In this document: piece by piece, positions 28,578 through 38,564 of the stretch
Position numbering within the stretch: the stretch's first letter is position 1
Layout of the letters: every line of letters begins with the position of its first letter
Assembly: GCA_027484685.1 (NCBI GenBank)
Contig: JAIXSO010000068.1
Span: forward strand, 1 to 64,000
Source: Bacteroidota bacterium
GTDB lineage: Bacteria > Bacteroidota > Bacteroidia > UKL13-3
Reading direction: 5' to 3'
Length of the DNA stretch: 64,000 bases
The notes under the pieces: model-generated
What the model was told of the DNA's origin: nothing
What the model saw: only the letters and a program-made list of their open reading frames with translations
The model's database searches: none
Translations under genes and position numbers: made by a program

Positions 28578-30923
28578 TTAGTATTTATTTTTCAAAACCT
28601 TTTGGGTAAATATTTGATTGTTAATGTTTAATTTTATGAAATAAATACCGTTAGCCAAAGGTGCATTCAAATTCAAATTATTTATTCCATTTTTACAAAT
28701 AAATGGCTGGCTGTAAACTTCTTGTCCTAAAATATTTTGAATACTTACAGTTCCTGAATTATTGGTTAAACTTTCAAATGAAATATTGATTTCTTCGGCA
28801 AATGGATTAGGATAAACAGCCATATTTTGAGTAAGTTTTGTATCATTTATTGATGTATTCCAAATATCTAATATAGTGCTAAAAGTATCGGTACAAGTAG
28901 ATTTGAAAGCAATTAAGCTCACATTTATTTTACCAACGGTTTTAAAACTGAATCCAAATGGATCTTGGTTATTATTAGAACTGCTGCCAAATCTCCATCT
29001 TACAAAATCATGTCCAGTTGATTTGTTTTCAAAATAAAATGAATCTGCATTAATTCTGGTAATATTACCTAATGCAGTTGGGCTTTCGTTTACAATGTAA
29101 TTTTGCGATATAGAATCAATTGGTGCATTGGTTGAATCTAACACAAATAATTTTACCGTGTATGTGCCTGCTTTGGTAAAGGTGTAAGTGGGGTTAGCTT
29201 CGGCTACTTCAGCAGAGCCATCGCCAAAATTCCATTTAAAGCCATTTGCAAACTGAGAGTTATTTTTAAAATTAATGGTATAAGGAACGCAGCCAGTTGT
29301 GGCACCTCCACTAAACGAAGCAAATGGTTTATTGCCTAAAGTAAAAGTAACTGAACTATCTGCATTGAGGGTAATGTTAGAAATAGTAATATTTGAAGCT
29401 ACTCTTACACCCGTAGAAGTTGGATGTAAATCGGATGAAGGATTGGTAAAATTATTGAAATTTCTATTATTTGAACTGCCAGGATATAAATCGCCTGCAT
29501 CGCCTCTATTGGTTCCGCGCTCTAAATTACGTAGTCCATCGGCTTGCATTAAGCCAACTCCATAACGTGCAGTATCGTTGTTTACATTGTTACCGCTGCC
29601 ACCTGAAAGTAATCTTGCTGTATTGGTGTTTATATGCCAAATGGCCAAACCTCTACCTGGTAAAAAGCGGTCATTTCCACGTAACTGACGGTTTTCTAGT
29701 AAGAAAAATTCGTTGGTTCTGGTAGTATTAATTCGGTAGCTAAAATTGCTATCAACTAAAGGTTTAGGAATGGTATATGTTCCATTTTGCGAAATTAAAG
29801 TGGGTGTGTGCCATTCTAATGCCATACGGCTCCAGGCATCAAACATACACGGGGTTTTTTCTCCATTTAACCAAGGTCCACCGGCCATATTGGTATAGTT
29901 ACCTGAACCTTCGCCTTTGCTTTGGGTACTGTATAAATCGGGTAAATCTAAAATATGTCCAAACTCGTGTGTCATTACACCAATTCCCACTGTGCTGTAA
30001 GCACCGCTGTTGTATCTTTTTTCAGGAAAAAAGCAGAAAGATCCTATTCCAATGCCATCATTTGTAATTAAGTTTCCCCAATAAGTACTTCTAAAACTCC
30101 AAATATAATTATTGGCATTAGGTGCACTTTGTTCCTCTGCTCCAATACCAGCGTGTAATAAAACCAATCCATCAACTTCACCATCATTATCGTTATCGTA
30201 AATCGAAAAATCAACACCTGCTGAGTCGGCAGCTACTACTGCATCTCTCACTAAATCTTGCGTATTAGCACTGTAATTTGGGTTGCTTCTGCCATAATTA
30301 ATATAGTTCATATCGGCCATATACCAACCATATACATCACTATTTAAAGTTAATTGTCCAAATGAAGTTCTTAAATAATAATCTTTAAAACTACCGGTTC
30401 CTGTATAATTGGTTTGGTTAAATAAATTTTCAACCACACTTTTTTGGACTGTAGCACGTAAATCAGGATATTCAATTAAAAGCACACAAACTTTATGCGT
30501 GCCTTTGGTTGGAAAACCTTGTGGGCCAGCTTTTTTTAGAGTGGTGTTTTCTAGTTTAGTAAGTTGCGAAAAAGTTTCGGCTAAAATAGCTTGTTGGGTT
30601 TTGCTGTAGCGTAAGTGTTTTGCAAAACTGTTTTTACCAGCAAATGTTGTTGCATTGGTGGCTTTAATTCCGCTTGGACTCAAGTTTCCATTGGCATCAA
30701 TATAGGCATATTCAAAAATGCCATTTCCATTTACCAAAACAGTGTAACCTTCTAGTGTTTCTAAATAACTTTCTTGCTCATTTCCATAAGCCACCAATGT
30801 TATTTTTGAACCATCGTTTTGTGTGATGGTATTGGCTTCGGGCGATACAGGACAATTACTGCGTTGTGCAAATACTTGTAAACCGATAAAATAAGAAATA
30901 CTTAGTAAAATTATTCTCTTCAT
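28578..30923 (-). CDS. M6 family metalloprotease with PKD and T9SS sorting domains
   Basis: Zn motif GVMTHEFGHILDLPDLY; PKD-like FKWNFGDGSAEV..; VYPNPFAEEINISFE C-terminal domain. Confidence 0.92.
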   Translation of the reverse strand: MKRIILLSISYFIGLQVFAQRSNCPVSPEANTITQNDGSKITLVAYGNEQESYLETLEGYTVLVNGNGIFEYAYIDANGNLSPSGIKATNATTFAGKNSFAKHLRYSKTQQAILAETFSQLTKLENTTLKKAGPQGFPTKGTHKVCVLLIEYPDLRATVQKSVVENLFNQTNYTGTGSFKDYYLRTSFGQLTLNSDVYGWYMADMNYINYGRSNPNYSANTQDLVRDAVVAADSAGVDFSIYDNDNDGEVDGLVLLHAGIGAEEQSAPNANNYIWSFRSTYWGNLITNDGIGIGSFCFFPEKRYNSGAYSTVGIGVMTHEFGHILDLPDLYSTQSKGEGSGNYTNMAGGPWLNGEKTPCMFDAWSRMALEWHTPTLISQNGTYTIPKPLVDSNFSYRINTTRTNEFFLLENRQLRGNDRFLPGRGLAIWHINTNTARLLSGGSGNNVNNDTARYGVGLMQADGLRNLERGTNRGDAGDLYPGSSNNRNFNNFTNPSSDLHPTSTGVRVASNITISNITLNADSSVTFTLGNKPFASFSGGATTGCVPYTINFKNNSQFANGFKWNFGDGSAEVAEANPTYTFTKAGTYTVKLFVLDSTNAPIDSISQNYIVNESPTALGNITRINADSFYFENKSTGHDFVRWRFGSSSNNNQDPFGFSFKTVGKINVSLIAFKSTCTDTFSTILDIWNTSINDTKLTQNMAVYPNPFAEEINISFESLTNNSGTVSIQNILGQEVYSQPFICKNGINNLNLNAPLANGIYFIKLNINNQIFTQKVLKNKY

Positions 30924-31059
30924 TTTTTAATATTTTAATTATGCAAAATAGCAATCAAAATATTTAAAAAAAATAATTGAAAATAATATGACCAAATTCA
31001 AATAATTGAATGGTTACTAATTCGAAGTTCTGTTAGCTAAATATTTAGAAAAAGTAAGG

Positions 31060-31217
31060 GGCTATTTAAAATGCCTTTAGATGCTCGCCAGTTCGAGTGA
31101 GGTCAAATAGTTATTATACGACTACTAAACAAACGAATTCAAAATGTTTGTTATGACAAATCGGAATAATTTAATATTAAAAAAAAGAAGAGGTTGTCTC
31201 AAAAGGACAACCTCTTA
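31060..31217. repeat. Dispersed MITE-like repeat, copy 2 (inverted orientation)
   Basis: GGGCTATTTAAAATGCC...GCTCGCCAGTTCGAGTGAGG...AAGAGGTTGTCTCAAAAGGACAACCTCTT. Confidence 0.7.
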
Positions 31218-31260
31218 CACAAAACAATTATTTTAGTTTAAATTGGTAGTTCAGATTTTA

Positions 31261-34200
31261 TTATTCCTTTATAAATTTATTTATTATTTCTCCCTTATTT
31301 GATTTAAGTTTTAATAAATAAATACCTTGTTTGAAGCTAGATATGTCAATATCAGTTTCTGTAACACCATCTTCGTATTTCTTTTCATAAATTAGTTTAC
31401 CCATTAAATCATATATTATAATGTTGCTAATTTTCCCCTGTAACTCTTTGGAGGTAATATTTAGCTTGTCTTTTGCAGGATTTGGATATATTTCAATGCC
31501 CTCATTTTGTGTATTTATACCATTATTATTAACTGCTGTTGAATGTGTTTTTTGTAATCCAATATTGAAATTTGGATTAGGTTTATGCACATAACAAGGA
31601 TAGTAAAATTTTAATGAATCGGTAGTTACTGTTTTATTTGCTAATGCAATCTCTCCGTTTATATAACATTTCCACTCATTTACTAGTTTTATATTATTTG
31701 TATCTGTACTCCAAATCAATATACTATCTAATTTTTGAAGAGCTATACTATTTTGTTCAGCCAATTTATACAGTAAAACTTTATCAAAACTTATTCTGAA
31801 CTTCCAATTCATCCATGTGCTATCTGCCACACTATTATTTATTAGAGTGTTTTGTAAGTTTATAGTATTTGTAATATAATTATTTACGGTAATGTTGGGA
31901 GATACAGAAATGAGTTTTTTATTAACCATTAAAGCCAAGCAATGTAAAATTTTAACATAACTGTTTCTTTTTATTATCCTTTCATTTCTAGTTAAGTTTA
32001 AATTATTCGATTTTACAATATCACTAAATTCTGTAAGAATATCAAAATAGTTTTTCAAACTATCGTTGCTATTAAATTTAGTTATTGTTGAGCTAAAAGC
32101 CTGTGCAAAAGTCCTATTAGTAAAGCGATTTGTATTCAATATAATGCTTGTGTCTGATGAAGAATTTAACTGATTTCCAATATTTGAGCCTGTTTTACCT
32201 AAGCCAACTCCTCCGCCTCCGCCATCAGAATTAAATCCACAATAGGCATCTCTCATATTTATATATGATTGGTTAGCACTATTAATTGGATTATTATCAG
32301 TAATTGATACATTTCCATAACAAGGTATATCAAAAGTGTAAATATTATTATTAATTCTCCACTCGTTAAAATTAGCAAGAATACTATTGTTAACTATTGG
32401 TTGAGCACATGAAAGGCTGTTGATTCCATAAGTTGGCATAGATTCGTGGTCTGCATTATAGGCTGAATATCCTTCATCTAAATATACCGTTCCATTAGTT
32501 GATAATAACGACCATGTTTGTCCTTTAAAAATATTATAACCAGTACCTAATGGTACCGAACTAGATAAAAGTGCATTTTCAATATAAACTTCGTCAACAT
32601 AACTATTTAAAAAGTTATTACACTTTAGGTCTAACCAAACATTGTAAGCCCTTAAGTTAAAATCGTAGCCCATTATGGTAGATTTTTCAATTTTAAAATA
32701 ACTGTTTGTGCCTCCTGTAAAATTTATGCCAGTACCGTAGTTTGCTAAAGTACTACGATAAGCTTGAATATTACTAATATAGTTAAATCCTTCGCTTGCT
32801 TGTGCTACTACAAGAGTTGAACAGCGTTCACTTCCCCCATTTGTCCAATTAAAACTACCACCAATAGTTTTTAAAGCCAAGCCGCAATCGTAAAAACGGA
32901 CATTATTTAAATTAAGTTCTGAACTTGCCGAAATAGCCATATAACTAGTAATAGCTGTTTCAGCATTATCTATTCTAACGCCATTTATATTTTGACCTTG
33001 AGGATTTCCATTTAATTGAATACCTTTATGTTTTTGGGTAGATGCAGCAGTTTTATTAAAGTTACTGTTAGTAATATTTACCCCTTGTGCTAAAATATTT
33101 AAACCTGATTGATTTACAAATTCGCACTTGGCATCTTCTATTTTAAAGTTGGAAAGGGTTGAAGGTATTTGTAGAACCCCACCTTCTACCAATAGGCCAA
33201 TTATATTGTTACTATTACCTTTTATATAAATGGTATTGTTACCTAATGAGTTTATAACAGGTCCAGAAGCAGATTTTATAAAATGAACATAACCATTACC
33301 ACTTGTAGCAAAGGTGGCATTTTGTTCCATTTTTAATTCTCCTTCTATTACCAAAGCACCATTGGCATCTATTAAATTTACTATGGCTCCATTTTCTATA
33401 ATTAATTGTGCACCTTTTTGAATAATTAATTTACTGTTGGCATGTATTTTTAGCTCTCCTCCATTTCTAATTCTTAAAGAACTTCCAGCAGTTATATATA
33501 CCAAGGCCTTATTATTATTGGGTATATTATTGTTATCTCCAATTATAAATTTACCACCTGTATTAACTGTAACATTGGCATTATTACAATCACTAGTATA
33601 AATGCTTAAAGTTGTATTTGCGTCCGGCATCAAATCATTTACTGTTGAATAAAAATTTTTATAATTACCATTTACTTGAAAAACACCATTGTTATTTATA
33701 GTTATAGAATTCAATTTTCGTTGGTAAAAAGTAGCCATATTAAATGTGTTCCCATTGCTATTGGGTAAAGTACTTGCCAAATTGTACTCATTTTTTACCA
33801 ATTGGTCAAGCATCCATGCAGTGTTATCGTTATCTGGATAAACATGAGGTTCATTTACTCCTTGACCAGTTGTGTTAATTTTAGCATAATAGGCCTCAAA
33901 AGGTGTTTGGATTTGAAAAGTATTCATTTGTGGGATATTACCATTTACATCATAGAAATAATCAGTAGTTACACTTGGGTAGATAGCTAATGAACTAATG
34001 GTAGGAATAAAACAAGTTCTGCCACCATTGGTTTTATTGCTTACATCTGGTGTATACCCATCTTCACGTAATTTTTTATCTACTTTGTCAGCAAAATCAC
34101 CTACTCCTTTATGCGAGCCACCTGGTGCACCATCTAAATTGGCGCAATTACCTCCTGGGCAATTATAACTTTCAGTTACTCTCCAAGTTCTTAACCTGTA

Positions 34201-35940
34201 AATAGTATTCCAATTTGGAAACCATTCAGATTTAGAAAAAGCACCATTAAACACATGACCATTACCAACAGATTGCGATTTTACATTAAACTGGCCCCTA
34301 ATTGCACCTGCTGCATTGTACCTAACATCACAAATATTAGTGGCATGTCCAAACCCTTGTCCATTCGTTGTTATACTTCCATTAAGCATGGCAATTTTTC
34401 TAGGCTTTTCAGGAAATCCATATTGATTTAACGAACTAACTAAATTGTTTCTGTAACAATCTGGATTAAGCCAAGCACCATTTATTGTATAGCCTCTATG
34501 CCTTAATAGCATTTGCAATGCTGCTGGCGAGTTTACCTGATTTAAAGCATCTTCTGCTTCTGAATTAAAGTTGGCAAAAAAACCAATTCCTGCTTGCAAA
34601 CCAATAGGAATATTTGCACCATTATGCGGTGCATCAAATGAAGTCCAAAGCCTTACACAATGTGGCATATTGTTTTGTTCCATATATGCTAGTGCAAATC
34701 TACTTATTAATCCACCCATACTGGTTCCAACTAATACCATTTCTTCATTTCCTACTTTTTTTTGTTTTATTTCTTCTAATATTTTTATTAAAGCATAAGC
34801 ATTTTTTTGAACATAATCGCCTCCATTTTCAAAGTCTACTAAAATAACATCATATTCGTAAGGTGCAGACAAAAGTGTTAATAATAATGTAGGCATATAA
34901 GTTATATTAGGATAATCGTTTTTACCTGTTCTTCCATTAATACCCCCGCTACTAAATACATCCCAACCAAAATCACCGTAACGCTTAAAAGGTAAATCGT
35001 CTAACATTTTTGGATCAAATCCTTCTACAAATATTATAGGTTTTCTAATTTTATTATCTGCCCTAGCGTATGAATATTTTACATAATAGCGGGCTTTAGC
35101 GAATCTTCCTGTATTTATAGTGGCACAATTTGGCTTGTCATAACCTATATTACTTATAATTTCTGAAACATAATCTGCTTCTGTTATCGGGGTTCTGGCT
35201 TTTTTACCTAAACTAAACTTAGTAAGTACAAATGTATTGTTGGTAAAACTTATTTTTATTTCACCATTTATTATTTGGGCTTCACTTATGTTGTATTCTA
35301 TGGGTTGTTCGTTATAAATTGTTACAAAACCGTTACCTAAGTTTATTTCAATTTTACTTATTTCTAAACCTGAATTGTTATAAACTAAATTTTGGTTTAG
35401 TATAAATTTTATATTGTCCGCAGTGGTGCTTTCCATCAATACGCCTGCGGCATATAGGTTAAACTCTCTATAAGGATTCGGACTATAAGGATTGGTTTCT
35501 ACTAATTGACTATCGTTGTTAAATCCAATCCATCCGCTATCTATTGCTTCTGGTAAAAACTCATTGTATTTACTTAGAATTATAGTTAAAGGATGATAAT
35601 TATTAACTATATAATAGTTAGCAATGCTATCTATTTTGCTAAGTTCTACTGAAGCATTTTTGTCGCCTTGTAGATAGGCATTTTCTTGTTGCCAAATTAA
35701 TTGACGTAATTTACCGGCTGTGGCAGTATCAGCACCACTATTTCCGGTAAAGTTATAAACGTTTAGGTCAGCATTTGCTTTGTCGTAAAGATAGCCCGTA
35801 TTTATTCGGGTGCTACTTTTAAGTGGCGCAAACTGATGATGAATTTTTTGCCTAAATGTTACAGAATCCTGTGCATTGGCAAAAAAATTGAGCGCAAGTA
35901 TACACATACCTGCAAATACAAGTTTAATTTTTAATTTCAT
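31261..35940 (-). CDS. Large secreted multidomain protein: alpha/beta-hydrolase (lipase/PGAP1-like), probable beta-helix region and T9SS sorting domain
   Basis: Signal peptide; nucleophile elbow MVLVGTSMGGLISRFALAYME; repeated beta-helix-like central region; IYPNPAKDKLNITS C-terminal domain. Confidence 0.8.
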   Translation of the reverse strand: MKLKIKLVFAGMCILALNFFANAQDSVTFRQKIHHQFAPLKSSTRINTGYLYDKANADLNVYNFTGNSGADTATAGKLRQLIWQQENAYLQGDKNASVELSKIDSIANYYIVNNYHPLTIILSKYNEFLPEAIDSGWIGFNNDSQLVETNPYSPNPYREFNLYAAGVLMESTTADNIKFILNQNLVYNNSGLEISKIEINLGNGFVTIYNEQPIEYNISEAQIINGEIKISFTNNTFVLTKFSLGKKARTPITEADYVSEIISNIGYDKPNCATINTGRFAKARYYVKYSYARADNKIRKPIIFVEGFDPKMLDDLPFKRYGDFGWDVFSSGGINGRTGKNDYPNITYMPTLLLTLLSAPYEYDVILVDFENGGDYVQKNAYALIKILEEIKQKKVGNEEMVLVGTSMGGLISRFALAYMEQNNMPHCVRLWTSFDAPHNGANIPIGLQAGIGFFANFNSEAEDALNQVNSPAALQMLLRHRGYTINGAWLNPDCYRNNLVSSLNQYGFPEKPRKIAMLNGSITTNGQGFGHATNICDVRYNAAGAIRGQFNVKSQSVGNGHVFNGAFSKSEWFPNWNTIYRLRTWRVTESYNCPGGNCANLDGAPGGSHKGVGDFADKVDKKLREDGYTPDVSNKTNGGRTCFIPTISSLAIYPSVTTDYFYDVNGNIPQMNTFQIQTPFEAYYAKINTTGQGVNEPHVYPDNDNTAWMLDQLVKNEYNLASTLPNSNGNTFNMATFYQRKLNSITINNNGVFQVNGNYKNFYSTVNDLMPDANTTLSIYTSDCNNANVTVNTGGKFIIGDNNNIPNNNKALVYITAGSSLRIRNGGELKIHANSKLIIQKGAQLIIENGAIVNLIDANGALVIEGELKMEQNATFATSGNGYVHFIKSASGPVINSLGNNTIYIKGNSNNIIGLLVEGGVLQIPSTLSNFKIEDAKCEFVNQSGLNILAQGVNITNSNFNKTAASTQKHKGIQLNGNPQGQNINGVRIDNAETAITSYMAISASSELNLNNVRFYDCGLALKTIGGSFNWTNGGSERCSTLVVAQASEGFNYISNIQAYRSTLANYGTGINFTGGTNSYFKIEKSTIMGYDFNLRAYNVWLDLKCNNFLNSYVDEVYIENALLSSSVPLGTGYNIFKGQTWSLLSTNGTVYLDEGYSAYNADHESMPTYGINSLSCAQPIVNNSILANFNEWRINNNIYTFDIPCYGNVSITDNNPINSANQSYINMRDAYCGFNSDGGGGGVGLGKTGSNIGNQLNSSSDTSIILNTNRFTNRTFAQAFSSTITKFNSNDSLKNYFDILTEFSDIVKSNNLNLTRNERIIKRNSYVKILHCLALMVNKKLISVSPNITVNNYITNTINLQNTLINNSVADSTWMNWKFRISFDKVLLYKLAEQNSIALQKLDSILIWSTDTNNIKLVNEWKCYINGEIALANKTVTTDSLKFYYPCYVHKPNPNFNIGLQKTHSTAVNNNGINTQNEGIEIYPNPAKDKLNITSKELQGKISNIIIYDLMGKLIYEKKYEDGVTETDIDISSFKQGIYLLKLKSNKGEIINKFIKE

Positions 35941-35957
35941 AATTTAAAATTTATTGG

Positions 35958-36581
35958 TTAATAATTGATGGTTATTGAAATCGTGTCATGAGGTATGAAT
36001 TTTGCTTCTATTATTAGATTTTGGACTTCTACTTTTGTTGGATTTGTTAATAGTCTATTGAGTTGGTATCCTAATCCTTTTGCATTCGCCTCGCATTTTA
36101 AGCCGTAATATGTTGTATCGAGATCTAAATTGGCTGGTTGAGAAATTGAAGGAAAAATTGAATTTGCTTGAGAGGCGTAAACAATAACATCCGTCCATTT
36201 CTTTTCTTTGTTCATCAATCTCACATTCACAAAAGCTTCAGGTACAAGTTCTATGGTTTGGCTTTGTTTATATACATTGTCTTGTATATCGAATTCTTTG
36301 GAGTCAAAATAAGTGGCTTTTTTTGCACGTAGTAGTATAGCATCGGTTCGGTTAAAGTTAAAGTTTCCTTGGCTATCGGTTAGCTGTTCGCCAACTAACT
36401 TGTATGTAGGGTTAAAAAAATCGCCTTCGGTTTTATAAAGTGTAACATATACATTTGCAAGTGGTTGTTTGGTTACTGCATCTATTACTTTTCCTTTAGC
36501 AATTGGCCGTGGATTGTTGTTTTCTTTTTCACAACTTAGCGACAAGCTAATTATCGCAATGAATAAAATTTTCAATTTCAT
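35958..36581 (-). CDS. Lipoprotein with carboxypeptidase-regulatory-like domain
   Basis: Lipobox SLSLSCEK; GKVIDAVTKQPLANVYVTLYKT. Confidence 0.65.
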   Translation of the reverse strand: MKLKILFIAIISLSLSCEKENNNPRPIAKGKVIDAVTKQPLANVYVTLYKTEGDFFNPTYKLVGEQLTDSQGNFNFNRTDAILLRAKKATYFDSKEFDIQDNVYKQSQTIELVPEAFVNVRLMNKEKKWTDVIVYASQANSIFPSISQPANLDLDTTYYGLKCEANAKGLGYQLNRLLTNPTKVEVQNLIIEAKFIPHDTISITINY

Positions 36582-36585
36582 AATT

Positions 36586-37188
36586 TTATTTGTAATTGAT
36601 TGTTATACTATGTAAAGCTAGCGTGTCTAGCGTTTTTATTTCGGATAATGTTGTTAATTCAGCATTTTTTAAAGCTTTTTCCAATGAATTTTGTGTGCTA
36701 GCAAATTCAAAACTGCTTTTACTGCTTATACTACCCATTCCATCAGATTTGGAATAGTAAGTTAAATTAACAAATGTTTTAAAAGAATTGTAATTGCCAA
36801 TTCCAAATGCTAAAGTATCATTTAAGTTTATAACATAAAGCACATTTTCTTTAAAAAAATAGTTGTTTTCTGGATAACCTTCTACACTCATCATATTGCT
36901 TGTTTTAAAAGTAATTTTTGGTATAATTTCTCCTTTTTCTACACTTTCAATTATATTTCTGAATTCATCAAAATAGGTTGGTTGAAATGGATTAGGACTT
37001 AATAATTTTTCATTGTTATAAACTTCAAAATTTCTTGTTTGGATATCTGTTTGAAAAGTATAAGGAAATTTAAATTCAACTTTGTTTTGTTCTTCTTTTT
37101 TGCAATTACTAATTGTTAAAAGCAAAGAAAAAAGTATAACTAAATTAGAAATGGTTTTAATTGCAAAATTGTGGGTGTAATTTTTCAT
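36586..37188 (-). CDS. Hypothetical lipoprotein
   Basis: Lipobox-like LLTISNCKK; 4 nt from the next gene. Confidence 0.5.
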   Translation of the reverse strand: MKNYTHNFAIKTISNLVILFSLLLTISNCKKEEQNKVEFKFPYTFQTDIQTRNFEVYNNEKLLSPNPFQPTYFDEFRNIIESVEKGEIIPKITFKTSNMMSVEGYPENNYFFKENVLYVINLNDTLAFGIGNYNSFKTFVNLTYYSKSDGMGSISSKSSFEFASTQNSLEKALKNAELTTLSEIKTLDTLALHSITINYK

Positions 37189-37279
37189 AATTTTTGATTT
37201 TTTATTATTTCAAATATTGGTTTAAATAGGCTTAATTTTTTATTCTTTTTCAATAATTTTCAGTAAATTAAACACATGA

Positions 37280-37379
37280 TTTATTGTTTTTGTATAAAAT
37301 TATCAATTAGTGGTTATTGGTTTATTGTTTTTGTATAATTTTTAATTAAAATTGTTTTGAATTTATACAAAAACAATAA
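37280..37379 (+). promoter_or_regulatory. Repeated 17-18 nt motif (two direct copies, one inverted) in the leader of the regulator gene
   Basis: TTTATTGTTTTTGTATAA at 37280-37297 and 37321-37338; inverse TTATACAAAAACAATAA at 37363-37379 touching the ATG. Confidence 0.8.
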
Positions 37380-38356
37380 TGAATAATTTATTACTTCAAC
37401 AAAACTTGTTTCAACTCATAAAATCAAAATTGAATAAGGAAGCTAATTTGGCTAAAGTAATAGCTGAAACGCTAAATGTAAGTATAGATGCAGCTTATAA
37501 AAAAATAAAGGGCGAACGCCTGATAGATATGAGCGAATTACAAGTATTATTAGCTGAGTTTAAAATACCCATAGCCGATATTGATACTGCAAATACCTAC
37601 AATAGGGTTTGGTTTAACTTTAAACCAATTAATGGCATTGACTTTACCTTCAAAGATTATTTAAAACAAATGGTAAATAATTTAAATTGGCTAATAAACA
37701 GTAATGTAAACTACATTATTTATTCGGCTAAAGAGGTACCTATGTTTTATAATTTTATGTTTCCAGAATTAGGTTGTTTTAAATCGTTTGTGTGGCAAAA
37801 AAGTATATTAAATTTACCTAACCTAAACGCACATCAATTTGATATTTATGACCTTGATAATGAAATAATAGAATTAGGCAGTACCATATACCAACTGTAT
37901 AATAAAATTAGGAGTAAAGAAATTTGGAATTTTGAAACAGTTAATTGTACCCTCAAACAAATTGAATATTATAAACTAAGTGGTTTATTTGCCAATGAAG
38001 ATAGTTTGAAGATGGTTACAAATCAGTATAAACAATTGATTAATCATATTGAATTACAAACCCGAAGAAGCAAGAAAATTAATTTAATTAGCAAACAAGA
38101 AGAAGCTCTTTTTGACCTATATCATAACGAACTTATTTTGGGTGACAATACTGTACTTATTCAGTTTGAAAACTCACAAATGGCATTTATTACACCTAAT
38201 GCTGTTAATTCATTTACCAGTAATCATTTAGAGGTTACCAATTATATAAATTCAAATTTAAAAACTGTGTTGGATGCTTCTATAAGAATGAACAGGCAAA
38301 ACGATAAAGTGATAACCCCTTTTTTTGAAAAGATTAAACTAAATCTCACCATTTAA
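37379..38356 (+). CDS. Putative transcriptional regulator with N-terminal helix-turn-helix-like region
   Basis: NLAKVIAETLNVSIDAAYKKIKGERLIDMSELQVLLAEFKI resembles a Cro/C1-like HTH. Confidence 0.55.
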   Translation: MNNLLLQQNLFQLIKSKLNKEANLAKVIAETLNVSIDAAYKKIKGERLIDMSELQVLLAEFKIPIADIDTANTYNRVWFNFKPINGIDFTFKDYLKQMVNNLNWLINSNVNYIIYSAKEVPMFYNFMFPELGCFKSFVWQKSILNLPNLNAHQFDIYDLDNEIIELGSTIYQLYNKIRSKEIWNFETVNCTLKQIEYYKLSGLFANEDSLKMVTNQYKQLINHIELQTRRSKKINLISKQEEALFDLYHNELILGDNTVLIQFENSQMAFITPNAVNSFTSNHLEVTNYINSNLKTVLDASIRMNRQNDKVITPFFEKIKLNLTI

Positions 38357-38378
38357 TATTGTCAAGAATTTTAATATT

Positions 38379-38564
38379 TCATTTCTTAAACCCATAAGGA
38401 CAATGTTTGCAGCCGCTATTGCAGCAATAGCCACGTAGTTTATGGTATAGTTCGGTAAATACCATATAACCATTTTCATTGTAATAAAAATGAGTGCCTT
38501 CTTTTAAATCACTCCTTTTGGGAATATTACTTTTGGTAATTAATGTTTTAATTTTCGATTCCAT
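38379..38564 (-). CDS. Small Cys-rich protein (DUF5522-like)
   Basis: YMVFTELYHKLRGYCCNSGCKHCPYGF. Confidence 0.75.
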   Translation of the reverse strand: MESKIKTLITKSNIPKRSDLKEGTHFYYNENGYMVFTELYHKLRGYCCNSGCKHCPYGFKK

